Translations under genes and position numbers: made by a program
Virus record (IMG/VR): IMGVR_UViG_3300044984_001645
Coordinates: 1 to 60,790 of that record
DNA: 60,790 bases
Strand: one strand, 5' to 3'
From: a virus
The notes under the pieces: model-generated
Told to the model about the DNA's origin: nothing
Seen by the model: the letters and a program-made list of their open reading frames with translations, nothing else
The model's database searches: none
Shown here: positions 36,071 through 43,844 of the stretch, in pieces
Position numbering within the stretch: position 1 is the stretch's first letter
Layout of the letters: each line of letters opens with the position of its first letter

Positions 36071-36424
36071 ATGCCAACAATTACAATTAATTGGTTAGAT
36101 GAAGCTGCTTGTTTAGGACAAGGAGCACATTTATTTTATGCCGATACTGTTTATACAGCAGAAACAAAAAAGATCATAGCCAAAGCAAAAACATTTTGTA
36201 AAAGCTGTCCTGTTGTTGCTGATTGCTTACAGTATTCAATTAACAATGATGAAAGGTTTGGGGTTTGGGGTTCTTTTTCTTCAAAAGAAAGAGCATCAAT
36301 CCGAAATCATTTGAAAACCAATGAGATAACAAAAGGACAAGCCGAAGCAATGGTTAATAAAACAGTATTGCAAGTAAAAGATGCATTCAGAAATACAATA
36401 TTCGTGGAGGGTAATAATGCCTGA
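36071..36424 (+). CDS. WhiB-like Fe-S protein (second copy)
   Basis: 117 aa from ATG 36071. NWLDEAACLGQG gives the first cluster Cys; FCKSCPVVADCLQY supplies the other three; RFGVWGSFSSKERASIRN is the GVWGG-type turn and the start of the basic DNA-binding tail. It is closer to standard Wbl proteins than the copy at 8355, with a complete C-terminal helix. Likely modulates transcription through sigma factor or DNA. Confidence 0.9.
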   Translation: MPTITINWLDEAACLGQGAHLFYADTVYTAETKKIIAKAKTFCKSCPVVADCLQYSINNDERFGVWGSFSSKERASIRNHLKTNEITKGQAEAMVNKTVLQVKDAFRNTIFVEGNNA

Positions 36425-36551
36425 TGATATGAATCTTAATTTTGAAGGCAAGATAACAAACAAGGATGTAAGGGATATATTACATGTCCCAGTATTCGTT
36501 ACTAAATCAATAGACAACAGTAAAGAGAAAGAAGAAGACAGTGAAGACTGA
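36417..36551 (+). CDS. Small hypothetical protein
   Basis: 44 aa, starting inside the WhiB gene with RBS GGAGG ahead of ATG 36417. Acidic tail (KEKEEDSED). It overlaps the GTG start of the following gene. Unknown function. Confidence 0.5.
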   Translation: MPDDMNLNFEGKITNKDVRDILHVPVFVTKSIDNSKEKEEDSED

Positions 36552-36900
36552 AAATAAAACATGTGAACAATTAGTTGATTCACAAATGCAAGACCGTAAT
36601 GAATATTTAGAAGGACTAAATGACATTATTGGAGATAATGAATCTGATACCGAAAAGGTAGAAGAAGCATTGAGGGAAATCATGGAATTCCCTGCCGGTG
36701 TTGAATCCTATAAAGTAATTAAGATTGTTTTATCAGGTGGAGGTCCGGCAGATTGGATTGAAGTTAAAACCGATAATGAAGGTTATATTCTAGGAATGGA
36801 ATATCATTATGCAGATTGGTTTGACCACGCAGAAAGAAAGATCTCAGAGAATTCATATCTTTGGGATTTTGCAGCACAAATAGTAGAAACAGAAGGATAA
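36541..36900 (+). CDS. Hypothetical protein
   Basis: 119 aa with a GTG start and RBS-like GAAAGAAGAAG. IKIVLSGGGPADWIEVKTDNE and MEYHYADWFDHAERKI look like a compact alpha/beta domain found in other phage hypotheticals. No activity known. Confidence 0.6.
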   Translation: MKTENKTCEQLVDSQMQDRNEYLEGLNDIIGDNESDTEKVEEALREIMEFPAGVESYKVIKIVLSGGGPADWIEVKTDNEGYILGMEYHYADWFDHAERKISENSYLWDFAAQIVETEG

Positions 36901-36905
36901 GTAAA

Positions 36906-37538
36906 ATGGAAAACATAGATGTAACATTGGGAATTAACGAAGAAGCTCTTGAAAAGCTTGCTCAAAAAGTAATTGAAAGTATTGATATTCAGGATCATTT
37001 AGATATGAGTCAGGTTGTTGATAATCGTATTGAAGCATATGATTTTGATGGAATCATTGAGCAATGGATTGATTACAACATAGATATTGATGACAAAGTG
37101 TCTAATGCGTTACCTGATGCTCTTTCAGATATTAACTTTAAAGACTACATTGATACTGATGATTTTGAAATTGATGCTGAAAGTGAAGCTAGAAGCCTTC
37201 TTGAAAACTATAGCCCATTAGCAAGCTGTAGCACTGGTCAAGCTTTTACTAGCGCAATTGAAGATGCAGTTCGTTATCTTTTACTGAAAGATGAAGACTT
37301 TGTTGAGCATATTGCAAAAGCATTGAACAAGCTTGAGAAGAAGCAGATGATGGAAGAAATCAGAGAATCTGTTAAAGAAGAACTAAAGCCTCTTATGTTT
37401 GATAGTTTTAAAGCTGAACTTGAGCGTTATGCAGCCCATGTTGAATACGAAAAAGCTCAACAGATTATTACACAGACTAATGCTGTTGTTATCCCAGAAG
37501 TTACACCGTGGACTCGTGAAAACGATATCGGTTACTAA
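36906..37538 (+). CDS. Helical acidic hypothetical protein
   Basis: 210 aa from ATG 36906 (RBS AGAAGG in the end of the previous gene). Helical, with an extended coiled region NKLEKKQMMEEIRESVKEEL. It may be a scaffold- or inhibitor-like protein. It ends before a strong terminator. Confidence 0.6.
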   Translation: MENIDVTLGINEEALEKLAQKVIESIDIQDHLDMSQVVDNRIEAYDFDGIIEQWIDYNIDIDDKVSNALPDALSDINFKDYIDTDDFEIDAESEARSLLENYSPLASCSTGQAFTSAIEDAVRYLLLKDEDFVEHIAKALNKLEKKQMMEEIRESVKEELKPLMFDSFKAELERYAAHVEYEKAQQIITQTNAVVIPEVTPWTRENDIGY

Positions 37539-37553
37539 ACAAAAATACAAATC

Positions 37554-37582
37554 AGAGGGGGGAAGCAATTCCCCCCTCTTTC
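37554..37582 (+). terminator. Rho-independent terminator
   Basis: AGAGGGGGGAA, GCAA, TTCCCCCCTCT then TTCT. Perfect 11-base stem; weak U-tract. Separates the previous gene from the large gene at 37599. Confidence 0.85.
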
Positions 37583-37598
37583 TATAAAGGAAAATAAA

Positions 37599-39278
37599 AT
37601 GCTAAAAGATTATATTGTAATCTCAAACAAAGCCGAAACCGTAAGTCGTATCTCTTTAGAAAAGCTAGGTTTTTCTACCAAGAGGAATGACGCTAAGACT
37701 ATTGGTCAATTTGGTTCTGGAATTAAATATGCACCAATTGCTGCGCTAAGAGAAGGACTTGAATGGTTCTTTACTGGAAACGATAATACCGGTCCATTCA
37801 CTCTTGAATACATTATTCAAGAAGAAGATGGTATCGATTGTGTTGCTTATAAGTATGGAGATTATATTAAATCTTCATCCTTTACTATTGATGCAGGAGT
37901 AATGTCATGGGAAGACCCATTTCAAATCTTGCGTGAACCTATTGCTAATGCAATGGATGGAGCAAAAATGACTGAAGATGGATGGTATAACATTTTTGTT
38001 GTAACTGTTGATACAGATAATCCAGAATCAATGAAGAAACTTGAACCTCGTGATGGAATCTTTTCTGTTTATATCACAGCTTCTCCGGAGTTGATGAAGG
38101 TAATTGATAACTATGATAGTTACTTCTCTGTAAACCGTGAAGTCGCCTGTGAGAACAGCAATGGAAAGATTCTTGATAAGATCGGTTCAGGAGCTAATTT
38201 TTATTCATTGAATGTTCTTGTAAAGCAAGATGATAATTTAACATCTGTGTTTGATTATCAATTTGATGATCTTGAACTAAACGAAGAGAGAACAATAAAG
38301 TCTTTATGGGATCTTGATTACAAAGTATCCAAAATGATTGCCGGAGTTGGCAACTTAGATGTTATTGAAGAATACATGACTGAATTCATTAAAGCTAAAG
38401 CGGAAGATTCTGGAATTTGGGAATTGAGTCGTTTGTCAAATCAAAACTTTAAATACTTCACAAGAGAAATTGCTTCTTGGCAAGGTGTTTGGAATAAACT
38501 CTATACTGACAAAGCCATTATGCTTACTAATGATCAAAATAATGACCAATTCAGAATGGGTGTTATTAATCGTGGGTATAAGCCAATAGTAGTTTCGAAC
38601 AAAGCTGCTTATAATCTATTCCTAGCGATGGAAATTAAAACAATATTTGACATTCTTGGTGATCAAGTTGATTACGAAATTGATGATGATATTAGTGGAT
38701 ATCCTCGTTTACTTGATGCAATCCAAATTGCCTCATATTTTGAGAGCGGTTTGATTTCCTTACAGAATGAAATTGGCGTGTTCGAAAGTAAAAAAGAAGG
38801 TGTATTGGGAATGTGTGTGAGTATTGGTGATAATAAAAAGCGTATTGTCATTGAGAAATATCACGCTAAGAATGGAACGATTGAGGAACTTGTTGGCACC
38901 GTAATTCATGAGTTTGATCATTACAGCACTGATGTCGGTGATTCATCAGATATGATTGGGCGAGAGTTCAGGAATATTGCAGACACAAGAATTGGTAGAC
39001 TGATGGTTGAGAATTACAAAAAACACATTCTTCAGAAGAAGTTTGGTGGTGCATACATTGCTATTAACAATATGACATCAATGTCAAATCTTAACTATAC
39101 CTCAGAGTATTCTGAAGTTCTTGATAAAACAATCCTTGGTATTGGTGGATTGAGTTTCATTATTGAATGCAATAAGTCAGCAATTGAGAAATCAGGTACT
39201 TGTTTTATTGATAAATCAGGTGAGTACTTGTATGTTCCTATTAATGGAGAATTTGAAATCGTAAAGGAGATTGTATAA
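37599..39278 (+). CDS. GHKL-ATPase-like protein with an HExxH metalloprotease motif
   Basis: 559 aa, the largest accessory gene, with RBS AAAGG. Residues 35-45 read IGQFGSGIKYA, like the glycine-rich lid (FGxGxK) of GHKL ATPases. Residues 113-122 read EPIANAMDGA, like the E-x3-N-x2-D N-box, although the order of the two is reversed relative to classical GHKL enzymes. HEFDH at 437-441 lies in VIHEFDHYSTD, a zinc-metalloprotease signature. Two activities in one protein would be unusual; function unknown. Confidence 0.6.
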   Translation: MLKDYIVISNKAETVSRISLEKLGFSTKRNDAKTIGQFGSGIKYAPIAALREGLEWFFTGNDNTGPFTLEYIIQEEDGIDCVAYKYGDYIKSSSFTIDAGVMSWEDPFQILREPIANAMDGAKMTEDGWYNIFVVTVDTDNPESMKKLEPRDGIFSVYITASPELMKVIDNYDSYFSVNREVACENSNGKILDKIGSGANFYSLNVLVKQDDNLTSVFDYQFDDLELNEERTIKSLWDLDYKVSKMIAGVGNLDVIEEYMTEFIKAKAEDSGIWELSRLSNQNFKYFTREIASWQGVWNKLYTDKAIMLTNDQNNDQFRMGVINRGYKPIVVSNKAAYNLFLAMEIKTIFDILGDQVDYEIDDDISGYPRLLDAIQIASYFESGLISLQNEIGVFESKKEGVLGMCVSIGDNKKRIVIEKYHAKNGTIEELVGTVIHEFDHYSTDVGDSSDMIGREFRNIADTRIGRLMVENYKKHILQKKFGGAYIAINNMTSMSNLNYTSEYSEVLDKTILGIGGLSFIIECNKSAIEKSGTCFIDKSGEYLYVPINGEFEIVKEIV

Positions 39279-39394
39279 TGGATAAGTTAACTTGGGTTAT
39301 TTGTATCTTATTAGTATTTGTTGCTTTTCCAGTATTGGCAGCTATTACTCTAGGATTTGTCTTTGCTTTAATGCTAGGCGGAAGTATTAGCTGA
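39278..39394 (+). CDS. Small membrane protein
   Basis: 38 aa, ATG overlapping the previous stop. One or two hydrophobic stretches fill residues 5-33 (WVICILLVFVAFPVLAAI and GFVFALML). Coupled at its own stop to the next gene. Possible holin-like or signalling peptide; unknown. Confidence 0.5.
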   Translation: MDKLTWVICILLVFVAFPVLAAITLGFVFALMLGGSIS

Positions 39395-39774
39395 TGCCTA
39401 AATTTGAAAACTATTTCATTGTTGAATATCGTTATCCTGTAAAAGTAGAAGATGTATCTACTGTTCAGGAAGCTATGTCTAAGTCAAACAGAATCTGCGA
39501 AAGAATGTTTGGTTTCAAACCGGACAATTGGTTTGCCAGAATCTTTGAGTATTCAACAAGACAAAAGGATCCGGGATTAGTAAAGGAATACTTTTACAAT
39601 CCCAACTCCTTAACATATAGAGAGATTACAAAGAATTTTGGATACTTTGCACAACTATTAGCTGATGGTAAAACACCAGAAGATGTTGTTAATTACGAAG
39701 AAGTCTTTGGTCGCCTTGAAGCTGATGGTGAAGTTAAAATAATCTACAAGGAAGTAAAAGATGGTGAAGGATAG
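39394..39774 (+). CDS. Hypothetical protein
   Basis: 126 aa. Ferredoxin-like alternation (FIVEYRYPVKVEDVSTVQEA, ARIFEYST) then helices. No family recognised. Overlaps the HNH gene by 14 bases. Confidence 0.6.
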   Translation: MPKFENYFIVEYRYPVKVEDVSTVQEAMSKSNRICERMFGFKPDNWFARIFEYSTRQKDPGLVKEYFYNPNSLTYREITKNFGYFAQLLADGKTPEDVVNYEEVFGRLEADGEVKIIYKEVKDGEG

Positions 39775-40198
39775 AATTGTACTTTGTGCTGGTTGCCTAG
39801 AAAGGTTTAGTTCAGACAAAACTGAAGTTTATCGTAGAAAGAGATGCTGTGGAAATCAAAATTGTATTCAGGTAATTGACCAAAAAGTAACCAACGCAAA
39901 TTATAAAAGACAACAGAAGAAAATCAAGAATGGTAAATTCCGGCATGGAGTTCCAATTGATTTAAAACAAAAGGTATATGAAAGAGATGGGGATAGCTGC
40001 AAGCTATGCCTAAATCTTATTAAAGAAAAAGAAAGAGAAATTCATCACATCGTTCCTGTGTCAGAAAGTGGTTCGGATGATTTGATGAATTTGATATTAC
40101 TTTGCAACAATTGTCACACAACAGTTCACAAGAAAGGACATGAGAATTACTATGGCAAATTTAGAACCTATATTAACAGCTTGGACAAAGTATATTGA
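39761..40198 (+). CDS. HNH endonuclease with N-terminal zinc ribbon
   Basis: 145 aa. An N-terminal CAGC ... CCGNQNC ribbon is followed by a classical HNH module: VYERDGDSCKLC, EIHHIVPVSESGSDDLMNLILLC and CHTTVHK. The second CxxC pair (CKLC, CNNC) stabilises the fold. A site-specific nuclease; it could be homing or function in packaging or defence. Unlike the 6019 gene it belongs to the HNH-McrA type. Confidence 0.85.
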   Translation: MVKDRIVLCAGCLERFSSDKTEVYRRKRCCGNQNCIQVIDQKVTNANYKRQQKKIKNGKFRHGVPIDLKQKVYERDGDSCKLCLNLIKEKEREIHHIVPVSESGSDDLMNLILLCNNCHTTVHKKGHENYYGKFRTYINSLDKVY

Positions 40199-40373
40199 GG
40201 ACAACGAACTCTATAAATGGTGTGAATCAATTACATTTTTGTTAGAGATTTTCTCAACAGATATGGAGTTCAAAATAAAGCTAATTGAGGAAGCAAACAA
40301 GTTCTTCCTTGTGAAGCTTAATGACGATGCTAAATCGGATGTGTTCTTCTTTCTACTTGGAAAGCTTAAATGA
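40140..40373 (+). CDS. Hypothetical protein
   Basis: 77 aa, starting inside the HNH gene; ATG 40140 and ATG 40152 are both possible. Helical and aromatic (WCESITFLLEIF, VFFFLLGKLK). Overlaps the next gene by 4 bases. Unknown function. Confidence 0.5.
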   Translation: MRITMANLEPILTAWTKYIEDNELYKWCESITFLLEIFSTDMEFKIKLIEEANKFFLVKLNDDAKSDVFFFLLGKLK

Positions 40374-40732
40374 GAATTAACCCATTTAGAGAACACAGGG
40401 ATAACCTATTCACAGACTTTGCTTTGCAGATATTCAATGCCCATGTATCAGATAACAGTCAAGATAATCTATCTCAATTGATGGACTCTTACCAATCAGA
40501 CGCAAAAGATAATCCAGCATTTATGCCGGGAGTTATCTTTGGTTCAATGGTTCATATGTTTATGATGATACAAATGCTGGCAGAGGAAAGAGATATTGAA
40601 AAGGAAGAGATGATTAAAGAATACACAGATTATTACAACATTAACAGGGTTAAGTTAGCCAAGATGTTAGGTAATAGACCAGAATATGCGAATAAACTTA
40701 TTCGTGAAATGTTTAAAGATCCAGAACAATAG
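40370..40732 (+). CDS. Hypothetical protein
   Basis: 120 aa, helical, with a hydrophobic VIFGSMVHMFMMIQML segment that could be a buried helix or a weak membrane anchor. The C-terminus (INRVKLAKMLGNRPEYANKL) resembles a small helix-turn-helix. Unknown function. Confidence 0.6.
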   Translation: MRINPFREHRDNLFTDFALQIFNAHVSDNSQDNLSQLMDSYQSDAKDNPAFMPGVIFGSMVHMFMMIQMLAEERDIEKEEMIKEYTDYYNINRVKLAKMLGNRPEYANKLIREMFKDPEQ

Positions 40733-40746
40733 AAAGATAAAACAAT

Positions 40747-41319
40747 ATGGGATACTACATTGGAACGGAAGATGTAAATATCTTCCTTGATAAAAAATAC
40801 TTTGACGATGTTTACAAGAAAATGTGTGAACTAAATGACTTCCATGAACTAAAGCGTGGAGGTTCTTTTGGTGCTAACACTGATGAAGTAGAAGGTGATC
40901 GTTATCCAAGGAATAAATGGTTCTCTTGGATGGAATACAATTACCCCGAAATCTACTCAGACATGAATTCTATTCTTATTGCGCTAGGCTTTGATATTGA
41001 ATACGATAAAGACGGTAATCTAGTTGGACTTGGTTATCATGATAAATCCGGTAATGAAGATTATTTCTTTAGCTGCTTTGCCGGATTCGTAAAAGATGGA
41101 AGTTTTATTGCAATGAAAGGTGAAGAGAGTGATGATTATTACAGATATCTTTTCAGAGATGGTAAGATGATTTTTCAGAAAGCTGAGATGATTCTTAATT
41201 ACAATGAATACGAAGAAACCTATGAATTTGGGCAACCGAGTTTAGCAGACAAAGACTTTGCAAAGTGGAAAGCTAATTTCAAACTTGAGCAAGAGGCTGT
41301 TAAATCAGCAAATACTTAG
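40747..41319 (+). CDS. Hypothetical protein
   Basis: 190 aa, acidic, mixed alpha/beta, with the repetitive aromatic pattern of neighbours (NKWFSWMEYNYPEIY, LGYHDKSGNEDYFF). Ends the run before a new promoter at 41349. Unknown function. Confidence 0.6.
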   Translation: MGYYIGTEDVNIFLDKKYFDDVYKKMCELNDFHELKRGGSFGANTDEVEGDRYPRNKWFSWMEYNYPEIYSDMNSILIALGFDIEYDKDGNLVGLGYHDKSGNEDYFFSCFAGFVKDGSFIAMKGEESDDYYRYLFRDGKMIFQKAEMILNYNEYEETYEFGQPSLADKDFAKWKANFKLEQEAVKSANT

Positions 41320-41348
41320 TTCAATTGTGCCTATTATTAACAATAAGG

Positions 41349-41531
41349 TATAATGGATAGATTACTTTTTAAGGAGGTGATGTAGATTGACATAAAATTT
41401 GTGGAACAAGTAGCATTATAAAATTTGCAGTAATCTTGTTTCGCAACCTTAGCAATACGCTAATACGGTTAATTGAAGTGTTTGTAGATACAATCAATTT
41501 TCCGTAAAACCAAAAGTTTTAAGGAGCGAAA
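41349..41531 (+). promoter_or_regulatory. Promoter and long structured leader of the lysin gene
   Basis: TATAAT at 41349-41354 is followed by about 170 bases before the ATG. AGATTAC (41359) pairs with GTAATCT (41430), enclosing AAGGAGGTGAT (41371-41381), a perfect 11-base complement of the 16S rRNA 3' end with no long reading frame behind it (ATG-TAG only). Further hairpins (TTAGC/GCTAA; ACGG..ATTGA/TCAAT..CCGT) precede the gene's own RBS AAGGAGCG. It does not match a riboswitch class I can recall. Confidence 0.55.
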
Positions 41532-42200
41532 ATGAAAACTAAAAATAAAATAAAAAACATGTTGTTATGTGCAACATTAATTACAGGAACTCTAGCAACC
41601 AATGCCTCGGCAAAAGTTAATACAGTTCCTAAGGAAATACCTCAACTAACTTTCAGTGAACTTGGAAAGCCAAGAGCTTTGGATTTATATTGGCATAGAA
41701 TGGCTCAATGTGAAACCGGAAGCAATTGGAAAGATAAGGGAACATGGTCAGGTGGTTTAGGTATTTATAAACAAACTTGGAGTGGATATGGCGGAAAAGA
41801 ATTCGCATCCAAACCAGAACTTGCAACAATAGATGAACAAATTATTATTGCAAATAGGATCTCAACTCAGGGATATCAAACCAAAAATGAGTTCCGAACA
41901 TTTGAGGATAGACAGAATAATAAACCATTCTTTAGACAACCAGTAGGCTTTGGCGGATGGGGATGTAAAAAGAATGTTGGAAATCCTGTGTTGTTTAAAA
42001 AATTCCCTGCGAAAACATTACTTCATCAATATCATCTTGGTGAAAGAGGTTCTCTTGTTGTTAACCTTCAGAAAATTATTGGTGCAGTACCAGTAGATGG
42101 ATATTATGGTCCACATACTGATTCTGTTTATAATAAGTTTATGAGTAAATACAGGAAGTATCTCATTGCTGAATACGAGAAGTATAAACATCTCGCATAA
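41532..42200 (+). CDS. Secreted Rpf-like muralytic transglycosylase (lysin)
   Basis: 222 aa. A Sec signal peptide (basic start, LLCATLITGTLA, cleavage after NASA at about 27) leads to a transglycosylase-like domain: WHRMAQCETGSNW with catalytic E61, then WSGGLGIYKQTWSGYGG and GFGGWGCKKN, whose Cys would pair with C60 as in actinobacterial Rpf proteins. The C-terminal LQKIIGAVPVDGYYGPHTD is a peptidoglycan-binding repeat. It likely cleaves host murein, for lysis or penetration. Confidence 0.88.
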   Translation: MKTKNKIKNMLLCATLITGTLATNASAKVNTVPKEIPQLTFSELGKPRALDLYWHRMAQCETGSNWKDKGTWSGGLGIYKQTWSGYGGKEFASKPELATIDEQIIIANRISTQGYQTKNEFRTFEDRQNNKPFFRQPVGFGGWGCKKNVGNPVLFKKFPAKTLLHQYHLGERGSLVVNLQKIIGAVPVDGYYGPHTDSVYNKFMSKYRKYLIAEYEKYKHLA

Positions 42201-42284
42201 GTAAGCGATAAAGAGCGGTTGATTGATACCGTAAAACCTCATGCCTGACATATGTGTGAATAAATTCAATCAATATGTCATCCA

Positions 42285-42356
42285 GCTTCTATAGTTAAAG
42301 GGATATAACTACGGACTTCTAATCCGTTATTTTAGGTTCGAATCCTAATGGAAGCA
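42285..42356 (+). tRNA. tRNA-Arg (anticodon UCU)
   Basis: 72 bases folding into a cloverleaf: acceptor GCTTCTA/TGGAAGC, anticodon stem ACGGA/TCCGT around loop CTTCTAA (anticodon TCT), T-arm TTAGG-TTCGAAT-CCTAA, discriminator A. No CCA is encoded. It reads AGA, a codon frequent in this AT-rich DNA and usually rare in actinobacteria. Confidence 0.92.
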
Positions 42357-42357
42357 C

Positions 42358-42403
42358 TAAGAGATCAATTATGAATGCCTGCATTTATAGTTGGTCTCTT
42401 TTT
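42358..42403 (+). terminator. Likely terminator after tRNA-Arg
   Basis: AAGAGATC at 42359 pairs with GGTCTCTT ending at 42400, followed by TTTT. The loop is long (about 26 bases), so confidence is moderate. Confidence 0.55.
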
Positions 42404-42431
42404 GTATACACAAGAACAAATAAAGAAAGGC

Positions 42432-42496
42432 ACAGAGATTTGAGCGCATACTCAATTTATCCGAAAAGTAAACATAAACAAGATGGCGTAACGCTA
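42432..42496 (+). promoter_or_regulatory. Leader element B (twin of 34081-34145)
   Basis: AGCGCATACT at 42443 and GGCGTAACGC at 42485, 33 bases apart, before the RBS AAAGG and ATG 42509. Matches leader A in motif order and A-rich spacing, despite unrelated downstream proteins. Confidence 0.5.
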
Positions 42497-42508
42497 AAGG
42501 AAACAACA

Positions 42509-42922
42509 ATGAATAATAAGGAAGCAAAACAAAACTTTATTGATATGACAGTAGAGGCGAGAACATCTCTTTTTAAGATACTTCTTGCTTATGATCAAAT
42601 ATCCGGTGAAGATAACGAGAAAACAGCGGAGAATTATCCATTTACTGGATCATTTGATGAATGGATTTGTGAATACGATTTATGGATTGAAACTATTAAA
42701 GAGAGCTTCTTCCCTGAATCTAAAACATATAAGCCAACAATTATGGTAAAAGATCTGAAAGCTATTCTCAACGAAATGGATGATGACATTCAGATAGTCA
42801 TCAGAGATGAAAAATCAGATTGGTGGTTGAACATTGAATCACTTGAATTACCAGATGAAGAGAATGGAAGCTTCACACTTACATTTAATCCAAAAGACAA
42901 TTTTGATAACAGACAATTTTAA
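42509..42922 (+). CDS. Hypothetical protein
   Basis: 137 aa from ATG 42509, with RBS AAAGG 6 bases upstream; upstream in-frame codons overlap the tRNA terminator and leader and are unlikely to be translated. The end, DLKAILNEMDDDIQIVIRD followed by WWLNIESLEL, resembles a small domain seen in many phage hypotheticals. Function unknown. Confidence 0.6.
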   Translation: MNNKEAKQNFIDMTVEARTSLFKILLAYDQISGEDNEKTAENYPFTGSFDEWICEYDLWIETIKESFFPESKTYKPTIMVKDLKAILNEMDDDIQIVIRDEKSDWWLNIESLELPDEENGSFTLTFNPKDNFDNRQF

Positions 42923-42936
42923 TAGAAAGAAATAAC

Positions 42937-43194
42937 ATGAGAACAAATATGAGCTGGTCAGTTGATGATATTGAAGTACAAGATCATTACATTGAGACAG
43001 AAAACTACGAAGCGTTATCCATTTTCCATGCTGAATGTGCAAGTCAGCTAATGCTTTCAATGAAACCAGTAGAGGGAAGATTTTTTAATACGACTCCCTT
43101 TCCTTTTATTGAAGCACAAATCCATGCACAATTATCAACAACATTTGCAACACTTGCAATTAGTAGAGGAGTAGAAACTAATGAGAAAAAGTAA
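42937..43194 (+). CDS. Hypothetical protein
   Basis: 85 aa; ATG 42937 or 42949. HYIETENYEALSIFHAECAS and LSTTFATLAISRGVE suggest a helical protein. Overlaps the next gene by 14 bases. Unknown function. Confidence 0.55.
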   Translation: MRTNMSWSVDDIEVQDHYIETENYEALSIFHAECASQLMLSMKPVEGRFFNTTPFPFIEAQIHAQLSTTFATLAISRGVETNEKK

Positions 43195-43384
43195 AATGGC
43201 AGAGCTAATCATTGAAGCAATTCAAAGACCCGGAGAAGATTATACAGATGGCGAATGTATGGATGAAGTTATCCAAATCATTGAGAAAGCTGGCTATGAC
43301 TTTAAATGGGATGAATGGCATAAATCACAAGACAAAAGTGCTGGTTATAGATTATTGCCAGTATCAGAATACAGGAGAGATTAA
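43181..43384 (+). CDS. Hypothetical protein
   Basis: 67 aa with RBS GAGGAG; alternative ATG at 43196. AELIIEAIQRPGEDYTDGE then a short aromatic stretch DFKWDEWH. Coupled to the next gene. Unknown function. Confidence 0.5.
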   Translation: MRKSKMAELIIEAIQRPGEDYTDGECMDEVIQIIEKAGYDFKWDEWHKSQDKSAGYRLLPVSEYRRD

Positions 43385-43554
43385 TGAAGAAGTTATTCAG
43401 AGTAACTAAGTTTTATCATTATGCAGAAATGTATGATGTCGAAGCTGAAACAGGTAAAGAAGCGATTGCGATATTGGAAAATGAAACCGAGCGTGATCCG
43501 GATGATAAATTTGAAGAATTTGATTTTTATGAAACAGAGGAGATAACAAAATGA
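43384..43554 (+). CDS. Small alpha/beta hypothetical protein
   Basis: 56 aa, start overlapping the previous stop and stop overlapping the next start. FRVTKFYHYAEMYDVEAE and ETGKEAIAILENE form the strand-helix opening also seen at 44930 and 46810, suggesting a repeated small fold. Unknown function. Confidence 0.5.
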   Translation: MKKLFRVTKFYHYAEMYDVEAETGKEAIAILENETERDPDDKFEEFDFYETEEITK

Positions 43555-43844
43555 ATTCATTAGAAGCACAAGAAATCCTTAATCGGGTTGCAAGAGTAGA
43601 TTGGTATTATAACTACTCAGATGATTATTCCGTATGGAAAGCCGGGGAGCAATCAATGAAAGAAATTAAAGCTTTTGCTAAAAGCAGAGACTGGACTGAT
43701 GACGATATCGAAAAACTGAAACTAGCAGTGTTAAATATGGTTAATCTTAAAAACTATCACAAGGAAGAAGATAGGCAGAAGTCTATTGACGCATGGGAAG
43801 AGAAAATAGATGATCTATTCAAGAAAAAGGAAATTAAACAATGA
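43551..43844 (+). CDS. Helical hypothetical protein
   Basis: 97 aa. ILNRVARVDWYYNYSDDYSVWKAG and a long helix ending in lysines. Overlaps both neighbours by 4 bases. Unknown function. Confidence 0.55.
   Translation: MNSLEAQEILNRVARVDWYYNYSDDYSVWKAGEQSMKEIKAFAKSRDWTDDDIEKLKLAVLNMVNLKNYHKEEDRQKSIDAWEEKIDDLFKKKEIKQ

Noticed and set aside
39761-40198. A group I intron linked with the HNH genes
   Set aside because: No interrupted gene flanks either HNH gene; both sit between complete genes with coupled starts and stops.
41349-41531. A c-di-AMP (ydaO) riboswitch before the Rpf-like gene, as in many actinobacteria
   Set aside because: The conserved sequence blocks of that riboswitch class are not recognisable here; only generic stems and the strong RBS-like 11-mer are.
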